Assembly: GCA_029776735.1 (NCBI GenBank) | Contig: JAKOUL010000116.1 | Coordinates: 1-38,582, forward strand | DNA length: 38,582 nucleotides | DNA from: Dictyoglomota bacterium | GTDB lineage: Bacteria > Dictyoglomota > Dictyoglomia > Dictyoglomales > Dictyoglomaceae | Direction of reading: 5' to 3' | Shown here: positions 25,535 to 34,324 of the stretch, one piece after another | Layout of the letters: each line of letters opens with the position of its first letter | Position numbering within the stretch: position 1 is the stretch's first letter | The notes under the pieces: generated by a model | Databases searched by the model: none | What the model was told of the DNA's origin: nothing | What the model saw: only the letters and a program-made list of their open reading frames with translations | Position numbers and translations under genes: made by a program

Positions 25535-26401
25535 ATGGAAGTAGCATTAAAGCAAAAAAGAGTAAGTTACTGGTCAGCTGCGTGGATGAGATTTAAAAAG
25601 AATAAAATGGCAGTGGTAGGATTAATTTATATTATTGCTATTATTATTATTTCTATATTTACCCCTTGGATTGCTCCATATAGCTATGATGAAACTCACT
25701 ATGATCATACTTTTGAGAAGCCATCTCGGCAGTTTATATGGGGGACTGATGATTTAGGAAGAGATATGTTCAGTAGGAACTTATATGCTATGAGAAATGC
25801 TCTTCTAATTGGTTTTGGATCTCAGATTGTGGTTGTTATTATTGGTGTAATAATAGGAGCTATTGCGGGTTTTAGGGGTGGAAGAGTTGATTCTTTTCTT
25901 ATGAGAGTAGTTGATATTGTATATGCATTTCCTACTTTTCTTTTTAACGTAATATTGGTTACGGTGTTAGGAAGAGGACTTTTCACAATTCTTGTAGCTG
26001 TAGGACTTACTGGTTGGGCAGGAACGGCAAGACTTGTACGTGGTGTAGTTATGTATTTGAAACATGCTGATTTTGTAGAGGCAGCAAGAGCTTTAGGAGC
26101 AAAAGAGTCTTACATTATAAGAAAATATATACTTCCTAATATGCTTGGACCACTCATTGTTAGTGTAGCTTTTGGTGTTCCCAATGGTATATGGATAGAA
26201 AGTGGACTTGCTCTTATTGGTATGGGTGTAAGACCTCCAATGCCAAGCTGGGGTAATATGATAGGTGCTGGAGCAGCTTATATAATGGCATTTCCTCATA
26301 TTGTTATATTCCCAGTAGTTACTTTTGCACTTACTCTACTTGCTTTCACTTATGTAGGTGACGGCTTAAGAGACGCATTAAATCCAAGGAGTGAGGTATA
26401 A
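25535..26401 (+). CDS. ABC transporter permease, DppC/OppC type
   Basis: A 288-residue permease with the OppC N-terminal segment (MRFKKNKMAVVGLIYI), WGTDDLGRDMFSRNLY and the EAA loop FVEAARALGAKESYIIRKYILPN. It forms a heterodimer with the OppB-type protein. ATG 25535 has AAAGGAGG about 11 bases upstream. The ATPase gene begins four bases after its stop. Confidence 0.92.
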   Translation: MEVALKQKRVSYWSAAWMRFKKNKMAVVGLIYIIAIIIISIFTPWIAPYSYDETHYDHTFEKPSRQFIWGTDDLGRDMFSRNLYAMRNALLIGFGSQIVVVIIGVIIGAIAGFRGGRVDSFLMRVVDIVYAFPTFLFNVILVTVLGRGLFTILVAVGLTGWAGTARLVRGVVMYLKHADFVEAARALGAKESYIIRKYILPNMLGPLIVSVAFGVPNGIWIESGLALIGMGVRPPMPSWGNMIGAGAAYIMAFPHIVIFPVVTFALTLLAFTYVGDGLRDALNPRSEV

Positions 26402-26405
26402 AGCC

Positions 26406-27386
26406 ATGGAAGAACTTTTAAGAGTAACTAATTTAAAGACTTATTTTGATAGGTATGATGGTGTAGTAAAGGCTGTAGATGGTATTAGCTATAAGGTTAA
26501 TTATGGAGAGACTCTTGCTATTGTAGGAGAGAGCGGTTCTGGGAAAACTGTTTCGGTGCTATCTCTTTTAAGGCTTATAAAAAGGAATGGAAGAATAGCA
26601 GATGGAGAGGCGATTTTTGAAGGTAGAGATCTCCTTAAACTAAACAAAGAAGAATTAAGACAGGTAAGAGGTAGAGAGATCGCTATGATCTTCCAAGATC
26701 CAATGGCCAGTTTAAACCCAATTATGAAAGTTGGAATACAGATTATGGAACCTATATTATGGCATAATTTGATGGCAGATAAAGAAGCAAGAGATAGAGC
26801 AGTTGAGCTTTTGAGGGTTGTGGGAATTCCTGAATATAAAACCAGGGTGTGGGATTATCCATTCCAATTTTCTGGTGGAATGAGACAAAGAGTTATGATT
26901 GCTATAGCTCTTGCATGTAATCCTAAGCTTGTTATTGCAGATGAGCCAACTACTGCTCTTGATGTCACTGTAAGAGCTCAGATATTAAACTTAATTTCAG
27001 ATATGAAAGATGAATTTAAAACAAGTATTATATTTATAAGCCATGATATAACTCTTGCTATGAATTTTGCAGACGCTGTGATGGTAATGTATGCTGGCAA
27101 AATATGTGAGTATGCACCTATTGCTACCTTTATAAAAAGTCCATTACATCCTTATTCTGATGGATTAATTGCATCTACTCTTGATATAGAAGCTAAGGAA
27201 GGCACTCTTAGGCCAATTCCAGGTGCCCCTCCAAGTTTAGTGGATCCACCATCTGGATGTAGGTTTCATCCAAGATGTGTGTATGCTAAGGATATATGTA
27301 GAGAAGTTGAGCCAGAATATAGTGAAGTAGGAGAAAATCATTATGTAGCATGTCATTTAGTGAAGGGAGGAAAGTTTAATGCCTGA
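26406..27386 (+). CDS. ABC transporter ATPase, DppD/OppD type
   Basis: A 326-residue ATP-binding subunit. Walker A GESGSGKT, signature FSGGMRQRV and Walker [13 protein letters not shown] are complete. The C-terminal oligopeptide-ABC domain has four cysteines ([16 protein letters not shown] and YVACHL), a pattern reported to hold an iron-sulfur cluster in some Opp ATPases. A GTG at 26391 is in frame, but it lies inside the previous gene; ATG 26406, nine bases after GAGGT, fits better. It overlaps the next ATPase gene by eight bases. Confidence 0.92.
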   Translation: MEELLRVTNLKTYFDRYDGVVKAVDGISYKVNYGETLAIVGESGSGKTVSVLSLLRLIKRNGRIADGEAIFEGRDLLKLNKEELRQVRGREIAMIFQDPMASLNPIMKVGIQIMEPILWHNLMADKEARDRAVELLRVVGIPEYKTRVWDYPFQFSGGMRQRVMIAIALACNPKLVIADEPTTALDVTVRAQILNLISDMKDEFKTSIIFISHDITLAMNFADAVMVMYAGKICEYAPIATFIKSPLHPYSDGLIASTLDIEAKEGTLRPIPGAPPSLVDPPSGCRFHPRCVYAKDICREVEPEYSEVGENHYVACHLVKGGKFNA

Positions 27387-28326
27387 ACTTCTTGAAGTAA
27401 AAAATTTGAAGAAATCTTTCCCTGTAAGGGGAAAGATGTTAAAGGCTGTAGACAATGTCTCTTTTTCTATTAATCCTGGAGAAACTATAGGTCTTGTAGG
27501 TGAAAGCGGTTCTGGAAAATCTACCTTAGGAAGAAGTATTTTAAGACTGATTGAACCTGATGATGGAGAAATAATCTTTGATGGTGTGGATTTGAGAAAA
27601 TTAAAGGGAGAAGAGTTAAGACAGAAGAGAAGATTTATGCAAATCATATTCCAAGATCCATTAGCTTCTCTTAACCCTATGATGACTGTGGGACAAAATA
27701 TAGAAGATCCATTAATAATTCACAATATAGGTACTAAAGAGGAGAGAAATAGGGCTGTAATGGAGCTTATGGATATTGTGGGCTTAGGTAGAGATGTTAT
27801 AGATGCTTTTCCCCATGAATTTTCTGGTGGACAGCAACAAAGAGTTGGGATTGCGAGGGCTTTAGCTTTAAATCCTAAATTTATCGTTGCTGATGAGCCT
27901 GTATCATCTTTGGACGTTTCTATACAAGCACAGATTATATCACTCCTTTATGAATTAAAAAGAAGATTTAAATTGTCTTATCTATTTATCTCTCACGACT
28001 TAGCAGTGGTAAGATACCTTTCTGATAAAGTAGCAGTTATGTATCTTGGAGCTATAGTGGAACTTGCTCCAAAAGAAGAGCTTTATGGAAGTCCTCTTCA
28101 TCCTTATACGAGGGCACTTCTTGCATCTGTACCAAAGATGCCAAAAGATGGAGAGCCTAAAAGGAGATTTCCTGCACTGAAAGGGGAGGTACCTTCTCCT
28201 ATTGATCTTCCTTCTGGATGTAGGTTCCAGAGTCGTTGTGAGTATGTGATGGAGACATGTAGAAAACAGGAGCCTACGTTTAGAGAAGTTTCTCCCGACC
28301 ATTTTGTAGCTTGTCATCTTGTATAA
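27379..28326 (+). CDS. ABC transporter ATPase, DppF/OppF type
   Basis: A 315-residue second ATPase. Walker [10 protein letters not shown], signature FSGGQQQRV, Walker [13 protein letters not shown]; the C-terminal domain repeats the cysteine pattern ([16 protein letters not shown] and FVACHL). It forms a heterodimer with the OppD-type protein and completes the five-part importer. A short 42-base gap leads to the lipoprotein glycosidase, so the transporter and the glycosidases probably share one transcript. Confidence 0.92.
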   Translation: MPELLEVKNLKKSFPVRGKMLKAVDNVSFSINPGETIGLVGESGSGKSTLGRSILRLIEPDDGEIIFDGVDLRKLKGEELRQKRRFMQIIFQDPLASLNPMMTVGQNIEDPLIIHNIGTKEERNRAVMELMDIVGLGRDVIDAFPHEFSGGQQQRVGIARALALNPKFIVADEPVSSLDVSIQAQIISLLYELKRRFKLSYLFISHDLAVVRYLSDKVAVMYLGAIVELAPKEELYGSPLHPYTRALLASVPKMPKDGEPKRRFPALKGEVPSPIDLPSGCRFQSRCEYVMETCRKQEPTFREVSPDHFVACHLV

Positions 28327-28368
28327 AAATAAAGCCGGGGAGAGAGGGTTGGAGGGGGAGAAGTTACA

Positions 28369-30171
28369 ATTAAGAAGAAGCTTTTTATAATTAGTTTGTT
28401 AACTTTATTTATTTTTGGCGGTGGATGTATAGAAGAAAGGAGTAAAGGCGGAGTGGAAGGTGCCTTTTATAAGTCTGAGTTTTCAGATAACCGCCCTTTA
28501 AAAATTATAGAAGTTAAAATACTAAAAGAAAGACTTGAAAGATATAATCTGTTTGAAGCTATATTAGATATAGAGGGAGCCTATCTTAATCCTTTTGATC
28601 CTGAAGAAATAAATATAGAAGGATATTTTCAAGATCCTGAAGGGGAAGAGGTTGCCATCCCAGGATTCTTTTATCAGGAGTATAAAATGGAATTAAAAGA
28701 AGATTACGAAGTATTGACCCCTGTAGATAAACCTCATTTTAGAATACGATTTTCTCCTACTAAAATTGGAACTTATAATTTCTATGTAAAGGTAAAAGAT
28801 AGGAACGGAGAAGAAATTTCTAATAGATATGAATTTCAGGTGGTAGATTCTGAAAATCCTGGATTTGTAAGAGTAAGTAAAGAAGACTTCCACTATTTTG
28901 AGTTTGAAAATGGGAAAAGTTTTATTCCTGTAGGAGCTAATGTATGCTGGGCAGGAGCAAAAGGAACCTTTGATTATGATACATGGCTTCCTGAGTATGC
29001 AAAAGTTGGTGGAAATTATTTTAGAGTATGGCTTGGTCCAAACTGGACTACCTTTGCTTTAGAAAGAAACTCGGTAAGGGAATATGATCTGAGAAATGCT
29101 TGGAGATTAGATTATGTTCTTGATCTTGCTCATAAACTTAATATGTATGTAATGTTTTGTTTTGATAGTTATAATGAGCTTAGATATCAAAGAGAAGGAG
29201 CATATCCTTATTGGGAATATACGCCTCATAATAAGAAAAATGGTGGACCTCTTGATAAACCCAGAGAATTCTGGACAAATAAAGAGATGCTCAGATATTA
29301 CAAGAACAAATTGAGATATATTGTAGCAAGATATGGCTATAGCACTAATGTTTTAGCCTGGGAGTTTTGGAACGAGGTAGATATAATTTCTCCTACTGCT
29401 TTTGTTTTGGAGGAAGTTAAAAATTGGCATGATGAGATGTCAAAATACTTAAAGGGTATAGACCCATGGAAGCATCTTTTGACTACAAGTTTTGCCTATT
29501 CTCCTGGAAAACCTGAGATTGATAGTTTACCTGGAATTGATTATGTTCAAACTCATATATATCAAAGTAAAGCATATATGGAAGCTTTAGCAAGCCTTAT
29601 AGAATATAAGGAGAGATATAAAAAGCCTCATTTAATAGGAGAGTGTGGATTAGACGCTGGCGGTAATGATCCTTGGATAGATCCTCAGGGATATGCTATC
29701 CATAATGCTATCTGGACTGCAATCCTTTCTGGATCTTGTGGTACTGCTATGTCTTGGTGGTGGGATAACCATATTCATCCAGATAATCTTTATTTTCATT
29801 ACGATGCTTTAGCAAAATTTATTAAAGACATAGAGTTTGCCAAAGAAGATTTTAGAAGGGTTAAAGATTATAAGATAAATGCAAACACAAAATTATCTCT
29901 TTTTGGTCTTAGAGGTAAAAATTATATTCTTCTTTGGATTTATAAACCTGAGGAAGCATATACTTATAAGAAGGATCTACCTAAAATCTCTCCTGAAAAT
30001 GTATTGGGTACTATTGATCTCTCTATTCAGGGAAGATTTAAAGTTTCCACATATGATACCTATAAAGGGGAGTTAGTGAAGGAAGATTTGATCTCTTCCG
30101 AAGATAGGTTAAGTATTCCTCTGGTTGATTTTGAGAGGGATATGGCTGTAAAAATAAAATTTTTAGAGTGA
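28369..30171 (+). CDS. DUF5060-GH5 lipoprotein glycosidase with AUU start
   Basis: A 600-residue outside-anchored glycoside hydrolase. The N-terminal part (about 30-165) is a DUF5060 beta-sandwich; the rest is a GH5-like TIM barrel with acid/base E336 in EFWNEVD and nucleophile E425 in LIGECGLD, then a small C-terminal beta domain. Likely substrates are beta-glucan or mannan. The start codon is unusual: the frame opens at 28333 and has no ATG or GTG before the barrel-facing sequence. ATT at 28369, eight bases after GGAGGGGGAG, gives (M)KKKLFIISLLTLFIFGGGC, a complete lipoprotein signal. The next choice, TTG 28396, has no ribosome site and removes the basic residues. The cysteine is preceded by GGG, a loose lipobox. 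Confidence 0.83.
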   Translation: MKKKLFIISLLTLFIFGGGCIEERSKGGVEGAFYKSEFSDNRPLKIIEVKILKERLERYNLFEAILDIEGAYLNPFDPEEINIEGYFQDPEGEEVAIPGFFYQEYKMELKEDYEVLTPVDKPHFRIRFSPTKIGTYNFYVKVKDRNGEEISNRYEFQVVDSENPGFVRVSKEDFHYFEFENGKSFIPVGANVCWAGAKGTFDYDTWLPEYAKVGGNYFRVWLGPNWTTFALERNSVREYDLRNAWRLDYVLDLAHKLNMYVMFCFDSYNELRYQREGAYPYWEYTPHNKKNGGPLDKPREFWTNKEMLRYYKNKLRYIVARYGYSTNVLAWEFWNEVDIISPTAFVLEEVKNWHDEMSKYLKGIDPWKHLLTTSFAYSPGKPEIDSLPGIDYVQTHIYQSKAYMEALASLIEYKERYKKPHLIGECGLDAGGNDPWIDPQGYAIHNAIWTAILSGSCGTAMSWWWDNHIHPDNLYFHYDALAKFIKDIEFAKEDFRRVKDYKINANTKLSLFGLRGKNYILLWIYKPEEAYTYKKDLPKISPENVLGTIDLSIQGRFKVSTYDTYKGELVKEDLISSEDRLSIPLVDFERDMAVKIKFLE

Positions 30172-30181
30172 GGAGAGGTTT

Positions 30182-31186
30182 ATGAAAAAAGTTTTGTTAT
30201 TTTTAGGGTTATTTTTGTTCATCTCTATGGGTAGTATACAGTCTCAAAGTGTACTTCCTATAAAAAGAGGAGTGAATCTTACTGGATTAGAGGCACCTTT
30301 TGAGGGATCTTGGGGAGTTTATGTTAAAGATGAGTATTTTGATCTTGTTTCAAAAGCGGGATTTGATCATGTAAGAATTCCTATAAAATGGAATGGGCAT
30401 ACTTTATATGAGCCTCCTTATACTGTGAGAAGTTATATGTTTGATAGAGTAGATCAGGTAGTAGATCAAGCTTTAAAGAAAAAGCTCTATGTGATAATTA
30501 ACATACATAATTATGACGAAATAATGCAAAATCCAGAGAAGCATAAAGAAAGATTTTTGGCTATATGGGAGCAAATAGCAGAACATTATAAGTCTTATCC
30601 TGAAAATGTATGGTTTGAACTTTTAAATGAACCAAATACAAATTTGAACAGTAATTTATGGAATGAGTATTTAATGGAAGCAATAGCAATTATAAGGAAA
30701 ACAAATCCAAAAAGAAAGATAGTAATAGGTCCTGTGGATTGGAATAGTTTATATAAGTTAAATGAGTTGAAAATTCCACAGGATGATAAAAATATAGTAG
30801 TAACCTTTCATTACTATAATCCCTTTCAGTTTACTCATCAGGGAGCAGACTGGGTAAGTCCAATATTGCCTACGGGAGTGAAGTGGACAGGCAGTGAACA
30901 AGAGAAGAAAGCAATAGAAAAGGAACTTGATATAGTAGTTGATTGGTCAAAAAAGAATGGAAATGTTCCTCTTTGGATGGGAGAGTTTGGAGCATACTAT
31001 AGGGCAGATATGGACTCCAGAGCAAGATGGACAGATTTTGTAGCAAGATCTGCTGAGAAGAGAGGTATTGCTTGGTCTTATTGGGATTTTGGATCTGCAG
31101 GTTTTGGAGTATATGATGCTTTGAATAAGATGTGGAGAATGCCCATATTAAAAGCGCTGGTTCCAAATACAAAAATTAAACAATAG
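30182..31186 (+). CDS. Secreted GH5 endoglucanase/mannanase
   Basis: A 334-residue GH5 enzyme with a signal peptide (MKKVLLFLGLFLFISMGSIQ, cut near SQS). Marks: RGVNLTGLEAP, FDHVRIPIKW, INIHNYDE, acid/base E150 in LLNEP, FHYYNPFQFTHQGADW, nucleophile E268 in WMGEFGAYYRAD. The barrel resembles Thermotoga Cel5A-type enzymes that cut cellulose, beta-glucan and mannan. ATG 30182 lies 10 bases after the stop of the lipoprotein gene, within GAGGAGAGG. It is followed after 13 bases by a paralogue without signal peptide. Confidence 0.92.
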   Translation: MKKVLLFLGLFLFISMGSIQSQSVLPIKRGVNLTGLEAPFEGSWGVYVKDEYFDLVSKAGFDHVRIPIKWNGHTLYEPPYTVRSYMFDRVDQVVDQALKKKLYVIINIHNYDEIMQNPEKHKERFLAIWEQIAEHYKSYPENVWFELLNEPNTNLNSNLWNEYLMEAIAIIRKTNPKRKIVIGPVDWNSLYKLNELKIPQDDKNIVVTFHYYNPFQFTHQGADWVSPILPTGVKWTGSEQEKKAIEKELDIVVDWSKKNGNVPLWMGEFGAYYRADMDSRARWTDFVARSAEKRGIAWSYWDFGSAGFGVYDALNKMWRMPILKALVPNTKIKQ

Positions 31187-31199
31187 GAGGAAACTTAAT

Positions 31200-32138
31200 A
31201 TGGAAGTCTATAAATTACCTATTTATCGGGGTATAAATATGGGAGATGCCTTGGAAGCACCTGTTGAAGGGGGATGGAAGGTTGTAATAAAAGATGAATA
31301 TTTTAAACTTATGAAGGAAGCAGGATTTGATCATGTAAGAATCCCTATAAAATGGTCTGCTCATACAGAAGCTAAACCTCCTTATAAGATATCTGATGAA
31401 TTCTTTGATAGAGTTGATCATGTGATAAATGAATCCTTAAAAGAAGGACTTATAACAATCATAAATATTCATCACTATGACGAAATAATGCAAAATCCAA
31501 GAGGAGAGAAAGAAAAATTCCTCTCAATTTGGAAACAGATCTCAGAAAGATACAAGGATTATCCTGAAACATTATTTTTTGAGATTCTTAATGAGCCAAA
31601 TGGTAATTTAACTCCTGATATTTGGAATGAATTTTTAGCAGAAGCATTAAAAGTTATAAGGGTTACAAATCCAGATAGGGTTGTACTTGTAGGGACAGCA
31701 GAATGGGGAGGAATTTCAGGTATTTCTAAACTTAAGATTCCTAAGGAAGAGAAGAATATTTTAGTTACTGTGCATTACTATAATCCCTTCTACTTTACTC
31801 ATCAGGGAGCAGAATGGGCAAGTGGTTCCGAGCAGTGGCTTGGAACTAAATGGCATGGAAGCTGGGCTGAGAAGCAACAGGTAATTTCAGATTTTAATAT
31901 AGCAGAGGAATGGTCAAAGGAAAATAGGAGACCAATCCATATAGGAGAGTTTGGAGCTTATAGTAAGGCAGACATGGAATCTCGTGTCAGATGGACATCC
32001 TTTGTAGCAAGGGAAGCAGAGAGAAGAGGATGGCCATGGACATACTGGGAATTCTGTTCTGGTTTTGGTGTTTATGATCCTGTTAAAAATGAGTGGAGAA
32101 AGGAACTTCTTGAAGCTTTAATACCGATAGATAAGTAA
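31200..32138 (+). CDS. Cytoplasmic GH5 endoglucanase/mannanase paralogue
   Basis: A 312-residue GH5 enzyme without a signal peptide, expected to shorten imported oligosaccharides. It shares long runs with the preceding protein (FDHVRIPIKW, HYDEIMQNP, HYYNPF.FTHQGAEW). Acid/base E132 in ILNEP and nucleophile E250 in IGEFGAYSKAD are in place. The start YRGINMGDALEAP replaces the secreted form's RGVNLTGLEAP. ATG 31200 follows AATAGGAGGAAAC. The pair looks like a tandem duplication in which one copy gained or lost export. Confidence 0.92.
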   Translation: MEVYKLPIYRGINMGDALEAPVEGGWKVVIKDEYFKLMKEAGFDHVRIPIKWSAHTEAKPPYKISDEFFDRVDHVINESLKEGLITIINIHHYDEIMQNPRGEKEKFLSIWKQISERYKDYPETLFFEILNEPNGNLTPDIWNEFLAEALKVIRVTNPDRVVLVGTAEWGGISGISKLKIPKEEKNILVTVHYYNPFYFTHQGAEWASGSEQWLGTKWHGSWAEKQQVISDFNIAEEWSKENRRPIHIGEFGAYSKADMESRVRWTSFVAREAERRGWPWTYWEFCSGFGVYDPVKNEWRKELLEALIPIDK

Positions 32139-32142
32139 AGTC

Positions 32143-32802
32143 ATGAGAGTACAAGGAATTATATTTGATATGGATGGCTTAATGTTTGATACCGAGAGGA
32201 TTGGATACTTCTTGTGGAAGAAGGCAGGAGAAGAATTTGGAATAAACTTAACAGAAGATATCTTTTTAGAAACCATAGGTGTAAACATTCAAAAAACTAA
32301 AGAAATTCTTGAGAAATACTTTGGTAAAGAACATCCTTTTGAAGAAATCTATAAACGAAAAATCAAGCTTACAGAAGAATATATAGAAAAGAATGGAGTT
32401 CCATTAAAGGAGGGATTACTGGATTTACTCCAATTTCTTGAGGAAAAGAATATTAAAAAAGCAGTTGCAACTTCTACTGAAAGAGAATATGCAGAGTATC
32501 TCCTTGAGAAAGCAAAAATAAAAGAAAAATTTGATGTTATTGTATGTGGTGATGATATTTCAAAAAGTAAACCAGAACCTGATATTTTCTTATGTACAGC
32601 TCAAAAGCTTAATGTGAATCCTAAGGAATGCATTGTATTAGAAGACTCCGACGCAGGTATCTTAGCGGCAAAAAGAGCACATATGATACCTATATTAATA
32701 CCTGATTTCAAAAAGCCTTCTTCTAAAACTATTGAGATAGCTTATAAAGTTTTTAATTCTTTAAAAGAGGTCAAGGATTTCTTAGAAAAAATTCTTGAAT
32801 AG
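32143..32802 (+). CDS. HAD family hydrolase, beta-phosphoglucomutase-like
   Basis: A 219-residue haloacid-dehalogenase-fold protein of the PGMB-like group. Motif I is FDMDGLMFDTE with nucleophile D9 and acid/base D11, motif II is ATST, motif III the lysine of SKSKPEPD, motif IV VLEDSDAG. A helical cap lies between motifs I and II. It may be a sugar-phosphate mutase or phosphatase. Note that GH94 phosphorylases make alpha-glucose-1-phosphate, whereas beta-phosphoglucomutase needs the beta form, so a phosphatase role is as likely. It starts four bases after the GH5 stop and closes the operon before a strong terminator. Confidence 0.85.
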   Translation: MRVQGIIFDMDGLMFDTERIGYFLWKKAGEEFGINLTEDIFLETIGVNIQKTKEILEKYFGKEHPFEEIYKRKIKLTEEYIEKNGVPLKEGLLDLLQFLEEKNIKKAVATSTEREYAEYLLEKAKIKEKFDVIVCGDDISKSKPEPDIFLCTAQKLNVNPKECIVLEDSDAGILAAKRAHMIPILIPDFKKPSSKTIEIAYKVFNSLKEVKDFLEKILE

Positions 32803-32830
32803 AAAAGGAGATTATTTTTGGGGGGAGGCA

Positions 32831-32859
32831 GGAGGGGAATTTATTATTCCCCTCCTTTT
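32831..32859 (+). terminator. Terminator of the transporter / GH5 operon
   Basis: A perfect 10-bp stem, GGAGGGGAAT (32831-32840) with ATTCCCCTCC (32846-32855), loop TTATT, then TTTT. It lies 28 bases after the HAD stop. The hairpin also lies behind the minus-strand small gene (stop at 32865) and may serve both. Confidence 0.8.
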
Positions 32860-32864
32860 CAAAG

Positions 32865-33038
32865 TTATCTATTAGGGAATAAGAAGACGCTATTTACACC
32901 TTCTACAAATTTTCTCTCTAAGACAGGATTATTTTTATATTCTTTAAAAAATCTTATATGTTCAAATTTTCTATTCTTTTTTGTCTTATTTTCATCCTTC
33001 TCAAAGGGTACTCCTATATATTTCAAAGCTTCCTTCAT
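32865..33038 (-). CDS. Small basic protein, 57 residues, unknown
   Basis: A short frame with all signs of a real gene. ATG 33038 has AAAGGAGGT nine bases upstream; the protein begins MKEALKYIGVPFEKDENKT and ends VFLFPNR, with about a quarter lysine and arginine and no membrane segment. Codon choice (AGA, AAA, GAA) fits the neighbours. A hairpin terminator follows the stop. Upstream lies the six-copy TTAACA array. I do not recognise the family. It could be a small nucleic-acid-binding protein or stress protein; this is a guess from its charge. Confidence 0.68.
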   Translation of the reverse strand: MKEALKYIGVPFEKDENKTKKNRKFEHIRFFKEYKNNPVLERKFVEGVNSVFLFPNR

Positions 33039-33098
33039 TTTCTCATACCTCCTTTCGGAATCACCCTTAACTTTTCAATAATAAATATAACTAAACCG

Positions 33099-33158
33099 TG
33101 TTAATAAGATGTTAAAAGAATTTAAATATTATTTAAATTATCGTTAAATTTATGTTAA
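33099..33158 (-). promoter_or_regulatory. Six TTAACA-like boxes with 11-bp phasing (Pho-box-like array)
   Basis: Read on the minus strand, hexamers start at 33158 TTAACA, 33147 TTAACG, 33136 TTAAAT, 33125 TTAAAT, 33115 TTAACA and 33104 TTAACA; steps are 11, 11, 11, 10 and 11 bases, so all lie on one face of the helix. TT(A/C/T)ACA repeats with about five-base spacers are the binding pattern of PhoP in Bacillus and similar OmpR-type activators. The last box stands where a -35 element would be, about 60-66 bases before the small-gene start, with AT-rich -10 candidates behind it. Regulator identity is inference. Confidence 0.6.
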
Positions 33159-33160
33159 AT

Positions 33161-34324
33161 TTATCTGTTATGCTTTTTTATGATTTCCTGATATCTCTCT
33201 GCTACTTCGTCTACAATATTTTCCCAAGGTTTATATAATGTTTTTTTAGCTTCTTCCCCTACTCTTTCCAAAAGAGGTTTATTATTCAAAAGTTCTTTTA
33301 TCCTAAGTGCATAGTTTTCTGGATCATTTTTACCTAAAAATCCATTGTATCCATCTATAATTCCATCAGAAATTGTTGCCCCTTCAATTACTAAAGATGG
33401 ACATCCTAAAGCAGAAGCTTCTTGTAACACCAACGCAGAAGTATCATAGAGAGAAGGAAATATAAAAAGATCAGCTCTTGCATAATAGGCTTTTAGCATC
33501 TCTCTATTTAGGATCTTACCTGGAAATATTACATCTTCTTTCAATTTTAAGCTACAAACTAAATCTTTAAGATATTTCTCATCCTTTCCAGTACCAACAA
33601 AAATTGCTTTAAAACTAACTCCAGAATCTTTTAAGATCCTTAAAGATCTTACAAGCATATCCAAATTTTTTTGCAATATTAATTGTCCTACGTAAAGAAG
33701 TACAGTTTCTTCTTCTCTTAGGTGATATAATTCATTTATTTTATTTCTATAAACCTCCTTATTTTCAGGAGGAATAAAGTCTGTACCATTAGGCACAACT
33801 TCAATCTTCTTTTTAAAACCATACTCTCTTAAGGTCTCAGCAGTAGAACTGCTTACAGTCCATACTTCATCTACTCTATTAAAAAATTCTACAATAAGTT
33901 TTACTCCTAACTTAGCTATAAGATCAGATTTTGTAGCTGCTTTTATATCTTCATAGTATTTTGTATGAAAAGTAGCTACTATAGGGATATGATGTTTTTT
34001 CGCTATATAGAGTCCTAATAGACCCGTGGAAAAAGGAGCATGTACATGAATAATATTAAAAGGAATTTTCTCAATCTCTTTGACAGTAGAAAGGTCTAAG
34101 AAGGGTATTCCTATCCTATAAGGAGGACGCAGAATCATAGGTACTGAAAAATATCTTATAACATCAAAATCATCAGTATCTTTATAGCCAGGATATGAAG
34201 GAGTTATAACATAACACTCACCATGCTTCTTATTAAGCCAATAAGCATAGTTCCTTACTACGTTTGCCACTCCATCTACTACTGGTGGATAAGAATCGTT
34301 AAACTGACCTACTATAAATTTCAT
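33161..34324 (-). CDS. GT4 family glycosyltransferase
   Basis: A 387-residue cytoplasmic glycosyltransferase with a GT-B fold, probably moving a hexose from a nucleotide-sugar onto a lipid or sugar acceptor. The N terminus FNDSYPPVVDGVANVVRNYA and HVHAPFSTGLLG resemble diacylglycerol glucosyltransferase-type GT4 enzymes. VVPNGTDF, YVGQLILQKN and FPSLYDTSALVLQEASALG (with the final E of the EX7E-like motif; the first is replaced by D) mark the donor site. ATG 34324 overlaps the permease stop by four bases. It is the last gene of the ABC operon, so its job may be linked to glycolipid or envelope upkeep. Acceptor unknown. Confidence 0.85.
   Translation of the reverse strand: MKFIVGQFNDSYPPVVDGVANVVRNYAYWLNKKHGECYVITPSYPGYKDTDDFDVIRYFSVPMILRPPYRIGIPFLDLSTVKEIEKIPFNIIHVHAPFSTGLLGLYIAKKHHIPIVATFHTKYYEDIKAATKSDLIAKLGVKLIVEFFNRVDEVWTVSSSTAETLREYGFKKKIEVVPNGTDFIPPENKEVYRNKINELYHLREEETVLLYVGQLILQKNLDMLVRSLRILKDSGVSFKAIFVGTGKDEKYLKDLVCSLKLKEDVIFPGKILNREMLKAYYARADLFIFPSLYDTSALVLQEASALGCPSLVIEGATISDGIIDGYNGFLGKNDPENYALRIKELLNNKPLLERVGEEAKKTLYKPWENIVDEVAERYQEIIKKHNR

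Noticed and set aside
22549..28326. Plain oligopeptide transporter
   Set aside because: Family-5 homology alone would suggest peptides, but the GH5 genes downstream and the LacI regulator point to oligosaccharides; still not proven.
28396..28398. TTG start for the DUF5060-GH5 lipoprotein
   Set aside because: No ribosome site before it, and it would remove the basic end of the signal peptide; ATT 28369 explains the data better.
32818..33081. Plus-strand 87-codon frame after the HAD gene
   Set aside because: It begins with TTG in the terminator hairpin, has low-complexity F/S/L content, and is antisense to the well-formed 57-residue minus-strand gene.
33099..33158. CRISPR-like or satellite reading of the TTAA repeats
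   Set aside because: The 11-bp step and 6-base core are far too short for CRISPR; it fits a regulator binding array.
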